A DNA stretch of 49,394 nt. It comes from Nesterenkonia sedimenti (GTDB lineage Bacteria; Actinomycetota; Actinomycetes; Actinomycetales; Micrococcaceae). Shown here in pieces: positions 8,728 through 17,483 of the stretch. The notes beneath the pieces are model-generated. The model was not told where the DNA came from. It made no database searches and saw only the letters and a program-made list of their open reading frames with translations. The DNA is taken from the NCBI RefSeq assembly GCF_012641515.1, contig NZ_JABAHY010000017.1, forward strand, positions 258 to 49,651. Reading direction: 5' to 3'. Position 1 is the stretch's first letter. Every line of letters begins with the position of its first letter. Position numbers and translations under genes: made by a program.

Positions 8728-10227
8728 TCACCGCTGGTGAAACCAGCGCATAACGGCCCTGGCGCCCTGCTCACGCAGGGTGACCAGGGCCTTTGTGTAT
8801 GCCTCAGCGAAGACCTCATTCTCCGCGAGATCCCCGAACAATTCCTTATCGCGCAGGAAGGCGAGAATATCGCCATCGTGCTGTGACGCTGCCGCCATCA
8901 CCCGATCCCGCAGCCGGTCCACCACCGGCCACTGCTCCCCGTTCTCCCCCACGCCCTCGGCATAGCGGGCCCAGGAGGCGACAATCGCCGCCGATGCGGT
9001 GACATCCCGCCCTGCGGCGAGGTTCTCCCTGATCACCGGCACCAGCCAGGTGGGAATCCGGTCGCTGGACTCCGCGGCCAGCCGGGCCAGGGTGTCCCGC
9101 ACATACTCATTGCCGAACCGGGCGATCAGCTGATCCTTATAGGCCTCCAGATCCATACCCGGCACAGCGGGGACAGTGGGGGTGCCCTCAGCGTCCATAT
9201 ACGCCCGGCGGGTGAAGGCTGCGAGATCCGCATCAGCCACGGCCTCATGGGCATAGGTATGCCCCAGCAGCAGCCCGAAATAGGCGATTGCCTGATGTGA
9301 ACAGTTCAGCAGGCGCAGCTTCATCAGCTCATAGGGTTCGACGTCGTCGACCATCTGAACTCCAGCCTCCTCGAAGGCCGGCCGCCCGGCGGGGAAGTCA
9401 TCCTCGACCACCCACTGCAGGAAGTCCTCGCTGACCACCGGCCAGGCGTCAGCGACCCCGTAGTCCTCGGCGACCATCTGCTTATCCTGCTCAGAGGTCA
9501 CCGGGGTGATCCGGTCGACCATACAGTTGGGGAAAGCGACCTCGGCCTCGATCCACTCGGCCAGTTCCGGGTGCTTGCGCTGGGCATAGGCCAGCACCAT
9601 CTGCTTGGCCAGATGCCCATTGCCCCGGACGTTATCGCAGGACAGCACCGTGAAGGGCTGGATGCCGGATTCCCGACGACGACGCAGTGCCTCGACCAGA
9701 TAGCCGAACATGGTCTGCGGACCAGCAGCCGCGGGGTCGGTGAAATCAGCGGCGAGATCCGCGGCCACAGCGGGGTTGTCGTAGCGGAACTGCCCGGTGG
9801 AGGGGTTGTAGTTGTACCCACCCTCGGTCACGGTCAGGGAGATGATGCGGACCTCCTCGGAGACCATCTTCGCCAGCACCGCCTCGGGATTATCGGGCGC
9901 GTAGAGGTATTCAGCGATGGCGCCGATAATGCGGGCCTCACGACTGCCGTCGGGGGCCTTGCTGACGAGGGTGTAGAGCCCGTCCTGGGAGGTCAGGGCA
10001 TCACGCATCCGCTCATCTGAGGGCATCAGCCCCACACCGCAGATTGCCCAGTCCAGACTGTGACCGGCGTTGAAGAGCCGGTCGAGGTACAAGGCCTGAT
10101 GGGCACGGTGGAAGCCGCCCACACCGAAGTGGACGATCCCGGTGCGCCGGGCGCTGAGGTCATATCCGGGGACGGCAAGCTCTGCGGATTCCAGCTGCCC
10201 GCAGGCAGCAGCGTTCAGTGTGGCCAT
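8728..10227 (-). CDS. mtlD: Mannitol 2-dehydrogenase-like polyol dehydrogenase (long-chain family)
   Basis: About 499 aa from ATG 10227; an upstream in-frame start would add 37 residues with no family resemblance. The N-terminal Rossmann fold has the family motif GIVHFGVGGFHRAHQ (30-44). The active-site triad of polyol-specific long-chain dehydrogenases is present as K303, N308 and H311 in KLRLLNCSH. It should oxidise mannitol (or a related polyol such as arabitol or sorbitol) to a ketose with NAD+. Family members also include fructuronate and tagaturonate reductases; the adjacent polyol-type importer favours a polyol. A TACGAT box 6 nt before the ATG suggests leaderless transcription, and an operator-like dyad lies 21-34 bp upstream. 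Confidence 0.88.
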   Translation of the reverse strand: MATLNAAACGQLESAELAVPGYDLSARRTGIVHFGVGGFHRAHQALYLDRLFNAGHSLDWAICGVGLMPSDERMRDALTSQDGLYTLVSKAPDGSREARIIGAIAEYLYAPDNPEAVLAKMVSEEVRIISLTVTEGGYNYNPSTGQFRYDNPAVAADLAADFTDPAAAGPQTMFGYLVEALRRRRESGIQPFTVLSCDNVRGNGHLAKQMVLAYAQRKHPELAEWIEAEVAFPNCMVDRITPVTSEQDKQMVAEDYGVADAWPVVSEDFLQWVVEDDFPAGRPAFEEAGVQMVDDVEPYELMKLRLLNCSHQAIAYFGLLLGHTYAHEAVADADLAAFTRRAYMDAEGTPTVPAVPGMDLEAYKDQLIARFGNEYVRDTLARLAAESSDRIPTWLVPVIRENLAAGRDVTASAAIVASWARYAEGVGENGEQWPVVDRLRDRVMAAASQHDGDILAFLRDKELFGDLAENEVFAEAYTKALVTLREQGARAVMRWFHQR

Positions 10228-10247
10228 GACCACATCGTACAACCCAA

Positions 10248-10261
10248 CTCTCAAATGAGCA
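10248..10261 (-). promoter_or_regulatory. Candidate SorC-type operator upstream of mtlD
   Basis: The plus-strand 14-mer CTCTCAAATGAGCA matches 11 of 14 positions of the palindrome TGCTCATATGAGCA found at 11467-11480, including the full half-site TGAGCA (10256-10261). It ends 21 bp upstream of the mtlD start, overlapping where RNA polymerase would bind. A weaker relative (GCTCGTTTGATGCA) lies just beyond it. Confidence 0.55.
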
Positions 10262-10451
10262 CAGTGCTGCGCTCGTTTGATGCATCGCCTGCCCTTGACG
10301 CCTGCTGCAGTCACCGAGCCGCCAAATCTGGTCGCCAATCGAGCGCGGCGGGGAATTTTAGCGACAGGAAATGACGGCCCGACGAGGCGCGGAGAAGATT
10401 AGGGAGGGCGTAAAGCGTGGTCGCGAGGCTAGCCACGGCAGCGGCGGGGTC

Positions 10452-11384
10452 TCAGCTGATGAGCTGGGCGACCTCGGCGGCCAGCTCCCCGGAGAGGATG
10501 AGGTCATCCACAAACCCAGCCCGGGCCGCGGCTAGCACTGCCTCGGGGTGACCTTGGGCCGGAGCCAGGGCGATCACCCGGGTGCGCCGCAGCTGATCAG
10601 GGCGGACACCGATCACTCGGTCCTCCATCCCGGAGCGGGCCACCTGGCCATCCCCGGTGATCAGGATCCCGGAACATTCGGCCTGAACCCCGGCCTCCTC
10701 GGCACTGGCCTGCTCCTCGGGGCTGAACCTTCCCCACAGGGTGGAGGCGCCCTCGCCCCAGCCGCCGATGGAGACCAGGGCGACATCCAGTTCATCGGCA
10801 GCCTCCAGGGCTGCGCCGACCTCTGTCATTCCGCGCAGGGAGGAGGCCACCTCATCGTTATCCACCACCAGAGGCGTGGGCAGCGGCCAGACCTGCCCGC
10901 CGGCCAGGGAGCCCAGGGTGTGAATCAGCCCCGTGGAGGCCGCCGTCGAGGTTCCGGGTGCCGAAAGTGGGCCCACCAGTTGGACGATATCCACCTCCGG
11001 TAAGGACCTCAGATGCTCCGGCAGATGCATCAGAGTCCGGGACCAGGCCACGCCGAGCCGGGCCCCGTCCTGAAGGCGCTGCTGCAGCAGACCCGCAGCG
11101 CGGCGGGCCAGGGCAGAGCGTAAGGATTCATCGGAGCGCTGGGCCACCACGGAGACCGTGCTGATCCCCAGGGCCTCGGCCAGTTCGGCGTGATCCTGGC
11201 CCGAATCCAGGGGGTTGACCACCCGGATCTGGACAATCCCCTCATCCCGGGCGGCATCGAGCAGCCGGGCCACCTGGAAGCGGGAAATTCCGTGGCGCTG
11301 GGCGATCTCCACCTTGGAACAGCCCTGCAGGAAGTGCTCGCTGGCCAGTTCGACCATCAAGGCAATTTCGGTCTCCTCGGCCAT
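10452..11384 (-). CDS. SorC-family sugar-responsive transcription regulator
   Basis: About 310 aa from ATG 11384, which has an AGGGGAG ribosome site 3-4 nt upstream (a TTG at 11417 is the longer alternative). The N-terminal helix-turn-helix spans about residues 15-55 (KVEIAQRHGISRFQVARLL). The rest is the SorC sugar-binding domain, related to sugar-phosphate isomerases, with motifs such as LGVAWSRTL and DVALVSIGGWGEG. Such regulators bind a phosphorylated or free sugar and act as tetramers on repeated half-sites. Divergent from the smoEFG genes and upstream of mtlD on the same strand, it most likely controls both. The shared dyads at 10248-10261 and 11466-11481 support this. Whether it represses or activates cannot be seen. 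Confidence 0.88.
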   Translation of the reverse strand: MAEETEIALMVELASEHFLQGCSKVEIAQRHGISRFQVARLLDAARDEGIVQIRVVNPLDSGQDHAELAEALGISTVSVVAQRSDESLRSALARRAAGLLQQRLQDGARLGVAWSRTLMHLPEHLRSLPEVDIVQLVGPLSAPGTSTAASTGLIHTLGSLAGGQVWPLPTPLVVDNDEVASSLRGMTEVGAALEAADELDVALVSIGGWGEGASTLWGRFSPEEQASAEEAGVQAECSGILITGDGQVARSGMEDRVIGVRPDQLRRTRVIALAPAQGHPEAVLAAARAGFVDDLILSGELAAEVAQLIS

Positions 11385-11452
11385 TTCTCCCCTCACGCCG
11401 GACGGCAATTCTTGCAACTATCGAGCATATATGACTAGGCTCACACGACAGC

Positions 11453-11481
11453 TGAGCAGATTGTTATGCTCATATGAGCAT
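11453..11481 (+). promoter_or_regulatory. Operator array between the SorC regulator and smoE
   Basis: A perfect 16-bp palindrome, ATGCTCATATGAGCAT, occupies 11466-11481. A further TGAGCA half-site at 11453-11458 and a GAGCA at 11423-11427 lie toward the regulator gene. The same half-site recurs upstream of mtlD. The palindrome lies 29 bp before the preferred smoE start (11510) and would overlap the coding region if the ATG at 11474 were used, which is one reason to prefer 11510. Confidence 0.7.
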
Positions 11482-11509
11482 CATCGGGTGGGGAGAGGAT
11501 AAACCACAT

Positions 11510-12889
11510 ATGACCGGAAGCAAACGCGGGCTGTCCCGGCGCAGCCTGCTGACCACCGGACTCGGCGCCGGCCTCGGCGCCGCAGCCTTGGGCGGCGGAC
11601 TCACCGGCTGCTCCGGGGCAGGCGGGGGCGGAGGCGGAAGCCTCGTCGTCGCCATCGTCTCCAATCCTCAGATGCAGGACGCCATGGGCCTGATCAGCCA
11701 CTTCCGTCAGCAGCACCCGGATATCGACGTCCGGTTCGTCTCCCTGCCGGAAAACGAGGCCCGGGCCAAGATCACCGCATCGGTGGCCTCCGGAGGCGGG
11801 GAGTTCGACGTCGTGATGATCTCCAATTATGAGACCCCCATCTGGGCGGAGCAGGGCTGGCTGACCGATCTCGAGCCGTTCATCGCAGAAACCTCCGGAT
11901 ATAACGACGACGACTTCATCCCCACCATCCGCGAGGCCCTCTCCTATGAGGGTGCCCAGCATGCGGTGCCCTTCTACGGGGAGAGCTCCTTCCTGGTCTA
12001 CCGGCCCGATCTCTTCGAAGAGGCTGGCCTGGAGATGCCCGAACAGCCCACCTGGGATGAGATCCGCGAATTCGCCGCCGCCCTGCATGACCCCGATCAG
12101 GGCCGGGCCGGGATCGCGCTGCGCGGACTGGCCGGCTGGGGCGAGAACCTCGCGCCGATGAACACTGTGATCAACACCTTCGGCGGACGCTGGTTCACCC
12201 CCGACTGGGCGCCGACGCTGGAATCGCCTGAGGTCATCGAGGCGGTCAACACCTACATCGATACCGTGCGCACCTGGGGTCAGCCCGGTGCTGCAACCTC
12301 CGGCTACGGCGAATGCATGACCCATTTCAACCAGGGCAATGCCGCCATGTGGTACGACGCCTCCGCCATGGTCTCGGGGATCGAAGACCCCCGGTCCTCC
12401 ACGGTGGTGGGCAATACCGACTACGCCCTGGCCCCGGTCATGGAAACTGACTACGCCGGCTGGCTCTACGCCTGGTCACTGGCCATTCCGGAGACCTCCC
12501 AGCGGAAGGAAGCCGCCTGGAAGTTCATCTCCTGGATGACCCACCCCGACTACTTCAAACTGGTCGGCAATGAGGTCTCCTGGGAGGCTCTGCCCCCGGG
12601 ATCCCGGCAGTCCACCTATGAGCTCAGCGAATACGCCGAGATCTCCGAGCACTACGCCGAACCCACCCTGACCTCCATGGAGAACGCCACCCAGGAGAAC
12701 TGCATGGTCCACGAGGTGCCCTATGAGGGACTGCAGTTTGTCGGCATCCCGGAGTTCCAGGACCTCGGGACCCGCGTTGGCCAGCAGCTCTCGGCGGCCA
12801 TCGCCGGACAGCAGACTGTTGAAGAGGCCCTTGAGCAGTCTCAGCGTTTCGCCGAGACCGTGGCCCGGACCTACGGATGGGACGGATGA
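11510..12889 (+). CDS. smoE: Polyol/sugar ABC transporter solute-binding lipoprotein
   Basis: About 459 aa from ATG 11510, with GGAGAGG upstream; an ATG at 11474 would place the start inside the operator. The signal peptide has a twin-arginine motif (LSRRSLLTTG) and a lipobox (LTGC), so it is probably a Tat-exported lipoprotein. The rest is a family 1 extracellular solute-binding protein: SLVVAIVSNPQMQDAMG start, conserved aromatic pocket residues, and a WKFISWMT-type helix near the C terminus. With the two downstream permeases it forms a CUT1 importer. Mannitol/sorbitol specificity is inferred from the linked mtlD and the SmoEFG-like order. First gene of a three-gene operon. Confidence 0.87.
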   Translation: MTGSKRGLSRRSLLTTGLGAGLGAAALGGGLTGCSGAGGGGGGSLVVAIVSNPQMQDAMGLISHFRQQHPDIDVRFVSLPENEARAKITASVASGGGEFDVVMISNYETPIWAEQGWLTDLEPFIAETSGYNDDDFIPTIREALSYEGAQHAVPFYGESSFLVYRPDLFEEAGLEMPEQPTWDEIREFAAALHDPDQGRAGIALRGLAGWGENLAPMNTVINTFGGRWFTPDWAPTLESPEVIEAVNTYIDTVRTWGQPGAATSGYGECMTHFNQGNAAMWYDASAMVSGIEDPRSSTVVGNTDYALAPVMETDYAGWLYAWSLAIPETSQRKEAAWKFISWMTHPDYFKLVGNEVSWEALPPGSRQSTYELSEYAEISEHYAEPTLTSMENATQENCMVHEVPYEGLQFVGIPEFQDLGTRVGQQLSAAIAGQQTVEEALEQSQRFAETVARTYGWDG

Positions 12890-13830
12890 TGACCACAACT
12901 GCCAAATCACCGGGGCTGTCCCCGGAGGAGATCCAGGCCCAGAAGCGGGCCGCCCGAGCTGAGGGGTGGCGCCGCCGCGCCCCACTGATGCCGGCGCTGA
13001 TCTTTGTGATCATCTGCACTCAGATCCCGTTCCTGCTGACCATCTGGTACTCCATGCGGTCGCGGAACCTGCTGCGCCCTGAGGGCGAACAGTTCGTCGG
13101 GTTCTCCAACTTCGCCGATATCTTCCTCGACTCCACCTTCCGCTCAGCAGCCCTGAACTCGGTGCTCATCACCTTCGGATGCGTCATCGTCGCCCTGCTG
13201 CTGGGCCTGGGACTGGCCCTGCTGCTGGATAGGCAGTTCGCCGGCCGCGGTGTAGTGCGCACCCTGCTGATCACCCCGTTTCTGATCATGCCGGTGGCCG
13301 GGGCCATGCTCTGGTCGATCTCGATGTTCGAGCCCTCCTATGGCCTGATCAACTGGCTGATCGGCCTGGTGGGAATCTCCCCGGTGGACTGGACCTCCCA
13401 GTACCCGGTGTTCTCGATCATCGTGGCCCTGGTCTGGCAGTGGACGCCGTTTATGATGCTGCTGCTCTTGGCCGGACTGCAGTCCCAGCAGCGCGATGTG
13501 CTCGAGGCCGCCTCTATGGATGGGGCCACCCGGTGGCAGACCTTCCGGTTCGTGACCCTGCCGCATCTGCGGTTCTATATGGAACTGGCCGTGCTGCTGG
13601 GCGTGATCTATGTGGTCAACACCTTCGATCACATCTATCTGATGACCGCCGGCGGTCCGGGCACTGCGAGCGCGAACCTGCCCTTCTACATCTACCAGCG
13701 GGCCTTCCTCGGCTTCGACATCGGGCAGTCCGCAGCGATGGGTGTGGTCACTGTGATCGCCACGATCATCATCTCGCTGCTGGCCCTGCGGCTGATCTTC
13801 AAGAGCCTGAATGCGAAGGAGCAGTCATGA
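12886..13830 (+). CDS. smoF: Sugar/polyol ABC transporter permease (first subunit)
   Basis: About 314 aa. ATG 12886 overlaps the smoE stop by 4 bp (ATGA); ATG 12877 and 12889 are alternatives. It has six hydrophobic segments after a polar N terminus of about 40 residues. The EAA loop that contacts the ATPase is visible as EAASMDGATRWQTFRFVTLP. It is a MalF-type inner-membrane subunit of a CUT1 importer working with the next gene. No ATPase follows in the operon. Confidence 0.92.
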   Translation: MMTTTAKSPGLSPEEIQAQKRAARAEGWRRRAPLMPALIFVIICTQIPFLLTIWYSMRSRNLLRPEGEQFVGFSNFADIFLDSTFRSAALNSVLITFGCVIVALLLGLGLALLLDRQFAGRGVVRTLLITPFLIMPVAGAMLWSISMFEPSYGLINWLIGLVGISPVDWTSQYPVFSIIVALVWQWTPFMMLLLLAGLQSQQRDVLEAASMDGATRWQTFRFVTLPHLRFYMELAVLLGVIYVVNTFDHIYLMTAGGPGTASANLPFYIYQRAFLGFDIGQSAAMGVVTVIATIIISLLALRLIFKSLNAKEQS

Positions 13831-14633
13831 CTAAAGGCCAGTTGCTGACCACCATCACCTGGGTCATTGCGCTGATCTTCTTCGCACCCGTTGCGTGGAT
13901 GGTGCTGACCAGTTTCAAACAAGAGTCCGACGCCGCCAGCTCCCCGCCGTCGTTCTTCTTCGAACCGACCCTTGATCAGTACCGGAATATCTTCAGCTCC
14001 GATGCCGGACCGTATTTCCTGAACTCTGTGATCGCCACTGCGGCCTCGACCCTGCTGGTGCTGATCCTGGCGGTTCCGGCGGCCTATGCGCTGAGCATCC
14101 GGCCGATCAAACGGACCCAGGACGCCCTGTTCTTCTTCATCTCCACCAAGATGCTGCCGATTGTGGCGGTCATTATGCCGATCTATGTGATCGCCGGGCA
14201 GATCAGGATGCTGGACAATATCTTCACCCTGATCATCCTCTATACGGCGATGAACCTGCCGATCGCGATCTGGATGATGCGCTCCTTCTTCCTGGAGGTC
14301 CCGGCCGAGGTGCTGGAGGCGGCCTCCATCGATGGCGCCTCGCTGATCAAGACCATGCGCAGTGTGCTGCTGCCGATGGTGTCTCCTGGTATTGCGGCCA
14401 CCGCGCTGATCTGCGTGATCTTCGCCTGGAATGAGTTCTTCTTCGCCCTGAACCTCACCGCGGCGAATGCGGCCACCGCGCCCATCTACTTGATGAGCAC
14501 GATGACCTCCGAGGGCCTCTTCCTGGCCCAGCTTTCGGCTGCCAGTGTCCTGGCCTCCCTGCCGGTGGTGCTGGCCGGTTGGTTCGCCCAGAAGCAGCTT
14601 GTCCGCGGGCTTTCCATGGGTGCCGTGAAATAG
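13827..14633 (+). CDS. smoG: Sugar/polyol ABC transporter permease (second subunit)
   Basis: 268 aa from ATG 13827, which overlaps the preceding stop by 4 bp and has AAGGAG 6 nt upstream. The same frame is open far upstream inside smoF, but that part is a shadow. Six membrane segments and the EAA motif EAASIDGASLIKTMRSVLLP identify a MalG-type permease. It pairs with the preceding subunit to form the membrane channel. The C terminus (VRGLSMGAVK) is typical of the family. A long inverted repeat follows the gene. Confidence 0.93.
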   Translation: MTKGQLLTTITWVIALIFFAPVAWMVLTSFKQESDAASSPPSFFFEPTLDQYRNIFSSDAGPYFLNSVIATAASTLLVLILAVPAAYALSIRPIKRTQDALFFFISTKMLPIVAVIMPIYVIAGQIRMLDNIFTLIILYTAMNLPIAIWMMRSFFLEVPAEVLEAASIDGASLIKTMRSVLLPMVSPGIAATALICVIFAWNEFFFALNLTAANAATAPIYLMSTMTSEGLFLAQLSAASVLASLPVVLAGWFAQKQLVRGLSMGAVK

Positions 14634-14653
14634 GCCGAGACCTCCCGTTCGGT

Positions 14654-14711
14654 GGCCCCGTACGAGACTGTTCCTGCCGGTTTGAGGCGGGGATCGTCGT
14701 CGTACGGGGCC
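14654..14711. terminator. Long inverted repeat between convergent genes
   Basis: A perfect 12-bp repeat, GGCCCCGTACGA (14654-14665) and TCGTACGGGGCC (14700-14711), flanks a 34-nt loop, between the convergent smoG and FtsX-permease stops. TTCGTATAT follows on the plus strand, a poor T tract. It is probably a shared bidirectional terminator. Confidence 0.6.
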
Positions 14712-14735
14712 TTCGTATATGTGCTGACGGGGGTT

Positions 14736-17483
14736 TTAGCCAGCCAAGGCGGCCGCGGGTTGGGTTTTGGCCAGGCGCCGGGCCGGCAGCCAGGCTGCGG
14801 CCAGGGCAGCCAATAGGGTCACCGCCCAGATAGCGGCCAATCTCAGCCAGGGGATTTCGGGCACCACGGTCCAGTCCTCCCGGGCGATGAGGCTGCTGAT
14901 CCCGGCCCAGCCGAAGATTGAGCCCAGCACGGTGCCCAGGATCAGGGCCACCCCGGCCAGCAGCAGGGCCTCGATGCTGACCATCGCGCCCACTGAGCGG
15001 CGGGTCATACCGGTGGCTCGCAGCAGCCCGGCCTCGCGTCTGCGTTCCAGGACCGACAGGGAGAGCGTATTGGAGACACCGATCAGGGCAATCAGCACAC
15101 TGGCGCCCAAAAGCCCGATGACGACCATCAGCACCATATCGATGACCTCGACATAGGCCGCACGGATCAGTCCGCCTTCGAAGTTATTGGACATCTGGTC
15201 GATATCGGTGACCGACTCCTCGGTGCCGACGATCTCCTCCAGCTGCATGATCTCGCTGGCGCTGGGCTCCCCGGCCAGTCTCACCAGGGTCGCAGTCTCA
15301 CCCTCCTCGGCGCCGAACCAGACCGGGGTTTCCCGCAGCTGGCCGGCGTCGATGGCGATCATCATCCCCGGCATGGAGCTCCAGCCCTCCTGAAGGGTGA
15401 AGGACACCTCCGCCCCATTGGGGAACTCGATGTTCACCACATCGTCCTGCCCCTGCTGTTCGGTGAACGGCAGGAGGTAGTAACTGCCGAAGGCCTGGTA
15501 GCTCTCACCGCGGCCCGGGGAGTCGAAGGGCCAGCCGCCGTGGAAGACCGCACTGTGTTCACTGCGGTTGAGGAAGAACACCTCAGCGCTCTCTCCCTGG
15601 TCCCCGATACTGACCTCGGCTGTGGGAACGGTGGCCGTTGCGGCCACCGCAGCCTCCTCCTCGAGCGCCTCGGAATGGTCCCCTGCGATGATGCCATCGA
15701 CCGGATAGGACTCAGCGAGTTCGTCGTAGAGCATCTTCTGGGCGGTGGCCGCCCCGACGGTCATGGTCACCACCAGGGTCACACCGACCAGCAGCGCCCC
15801 GGAGGTCGCCGCCGTCCGGCCGGGCACCTGACGAGTGTTCTCGCCGGCGATCTTGGCCGGGACCTTCGCGATGCCGGTGGCGGCCAGGGTTCGGCCCAGC
15901 CAGGCGGCGGCCGGGGGCATCAGCCGTCGGGCCAGCATCAACAGCCCGAAGAAGCTGACCAACCCGCCGAGCACACCCAGCACCGGCAGCGGGAGCCCGG
16001 TCAGGGCGTCGTAGTTGACCGGTTCGTCCTCGTAGTCGGCCCGGTTGGTATCCGGTGAGGTCAGCGCCGCATAGAAGACGGCGACCAGACCCAGGATGGC
16101 CATCAGCGCGCCCAGGGTGGTGCGCACCGGTGCCGGCCGGGGCTTCCGTGGGGCGACATCGGCCGGGGCCAGGGCCGCCATCGGTGATGTCCTGCCCGCT
16201 CGGACGGCAGGGATCAGGGCGCAGGCCACGCTCATCAGCACGCCCAGGCCGAGCCCGATCCCCACCGAGGTGGGAGTGGGGATTACCGGTGGGATGTAGT
16301 CATCGAGCAGGGTCAGTGCCTGGGCCACACCCCAGCCGAGGAAGATACCGACGGCCCCGCCGATCAGGCCCAGGAGGGCGCCCTCGGCCAGGGTCGCCCG
16401 GCGCAGTTGGGCCGCTGTTCCGCCCACGGCGCGGATCAGGGCCATTGTGTGCTGCCGGGAGGCCACAATAACCTGGAAGGTGTTGAGGATGACCAGGGCG
16501 GAGACCACGATGGCGATGCCCCCGAAGCCGAAGGCGATCCACTGCATGATCTGGGCGTCGCCGGTCTGATCGGCCACCCATTCGTTGACGATCTGCTGGT
16601 GGGTGGCCACCTGAAGGGTCAGGTCTTCGCCGATCAGGATGGTGCCGTGGGAGCCGGGGCTCTGAAGCACTTCGGTGTCCTCGCCGGTTCCGCCTAGGGT
16701 GGGCAGCTGGCCTGCTGCAGCGAGTTCGGCCAGCACCTGGGCGATCTGCTGTTGGGCATCTTCCTGGGCCTGACTGTCCCCCTGGGCCGCTCCGGTGAGC
16801 TCCACCCGGAGGAAATGGGGTGCGGGGTCTGTTGGCATCCGGTCCATTCCGGCCGGGGTCATGAAGGTGGTGTTGAAATCGCCGTATTCGCTGATGCCCA
16901 CCACGGTGTATTCCACCGAGTGGCCGATCAGCTCCTCGGTTTCGTTCTCCTCATCCCAGTCGATCTCGGCAGCGGCCACGGTGTCACCGATACTGAGGTC
17001 CTCGAATTCTGCGGTGTATTGACTGATCAGCAGTTCGTCATCGGCGGTGGGCAGCCGGCCGGCTGCCAGCTCCTGCTCATCGGGGGTGTGCTGTTCAGAG
17101 ACCAAGGTGCGGGTCCGGATTGAGCGGTCGAGGCCATTGGTCTGTTCATCCCATTCCTCAATGAAGGCCTCCCGAACCGGTTCAACGCCCTCCACGGAGT
17201 CCAGCCCCGCGACTGCTTCACTGATCCGGGTCTCCTGCCCCAGGGCCTCCTCGGAGTCCGATGCGCCGATGAGGGAATCGGTCATCACCACCAGATCAGC
17301 GCCGGCGGCGTCCTGCTCAGCCTGCTGGGTCACAGCCCGGGTCATGGAGTCCACCAGCATCAGCCCGGTGACGATGAATGCCACCGAGACGGCCACTGCG
17401 GCACCGGCGGCCCAGAGCCGGCGCCCGGAGGAGCGCAGATTGGCCCGCAGTACCGCGAAACCTGCGTTCTTGGCAGAGCTCAC
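14736..17483 (-). CDS. FtsX-family ABC transporter permease, two-module type
   Basis: 915 aa. One N-terminal transmembrane helix (about 25-47) precedes a large extracytoplasmic domain. Then comes a first three-helix FtsX block (about 315-440), linker helices, a second extracytoplasmic part, and a last FtsX block near the C terminus ending in WLPARRLAKTQPAAALAG. This is the MacB/LolE-like type found in actinobacteria as a single polypeptide with two FtsX repeats. It does mechanotransmission or export rather than import: lipid, peptide, antibiotic or envelope stress handling. The start overlaps the ATPase stop by 4 bp. The upstream two-component genes probably regulate it. Substrate unknown. 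Confidence 0.9.
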   Translation of the reverse strand: MSSAKNAGFAVLRANLRSSGRRLWAAGAAVAVSVAFIVTGLMLVDSMTRAVTQQAEQDAAGADLVVMTDSLIGASDSEEALGQETRISEAVAGLDSVEGVEPVREAFIEEWDEQTNGLDRSIRTRTLVSEQHTPDEQELAAGRLPTADDELLISQYTAEFEDLSIGDTVAAAEIDWDEENETEELIGHSVEYTVVGISEYGDFNTTFMTPAGMDRMPTDPAPHFLRVELTGAAQGDSQAQEDAQQQIAQVLAELAAAGQLPTLGGTGEDTEVLQSPGSHGTILIGEDLTLQVATHQQIVNEWVADQTGDAQIMQWIAFGFGGIAIVVSALVILNTFQVIVASRQHTMALIRAVGGTAAQLRRATLAEGALLGLIGGAVGIFLGWGVAQALTLLDDYIPPVIPTPTSVGIGLGLGVLMSVACALIPAVRAGRTSPMAALAPADVAPRKPRPAPVRTTLGALMAILGLVAVFYAALTSPDTNRADYEDEPVNYDALTGLPLPVLGVLGGLVSFFGLLMLARRLMPPAAAWLGRTLAATGIAKVPAKIAGENTRQVPGRTAATSGALLVGVTLVVTMTVGAATAQKMLYDELAESYPVDGIIAGDHSEALEEEAAVAATATVPTAEVSIGDQGESAEVFFLNRSEHSAVFHGGWPFDSPGRGESYQAFGSYYLLPFTEQQGQDDVVNIEFPNGAEVSFTLQEGWSSMPGMMIAIDAGQLRETPVWFGAEEGETATLVRLAGEPSASEIMQLEEIVGTEESVTDIDQMSNNFEGGLIRAAYVEVIDMVLMVVIGLLGASVLIALIGVSNTLSLSVLERRREAGLLRATGMTRRSVGAMVSIEALLLAGVALILGTVLGSIFGWAGISSLIAREDWTVVPEIPWLRLAAIWAVTLLAALAAAWLPARRLAKTQPAAALAG

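Noticed and set aside
13440-13826. Upstream extension of the second permease ORF inside smoF.
   Set aside because: It is a shadow of smoF; the MalG-type protein starts at ATG 13827 with a strong ribosome site and 4-bp overlap.
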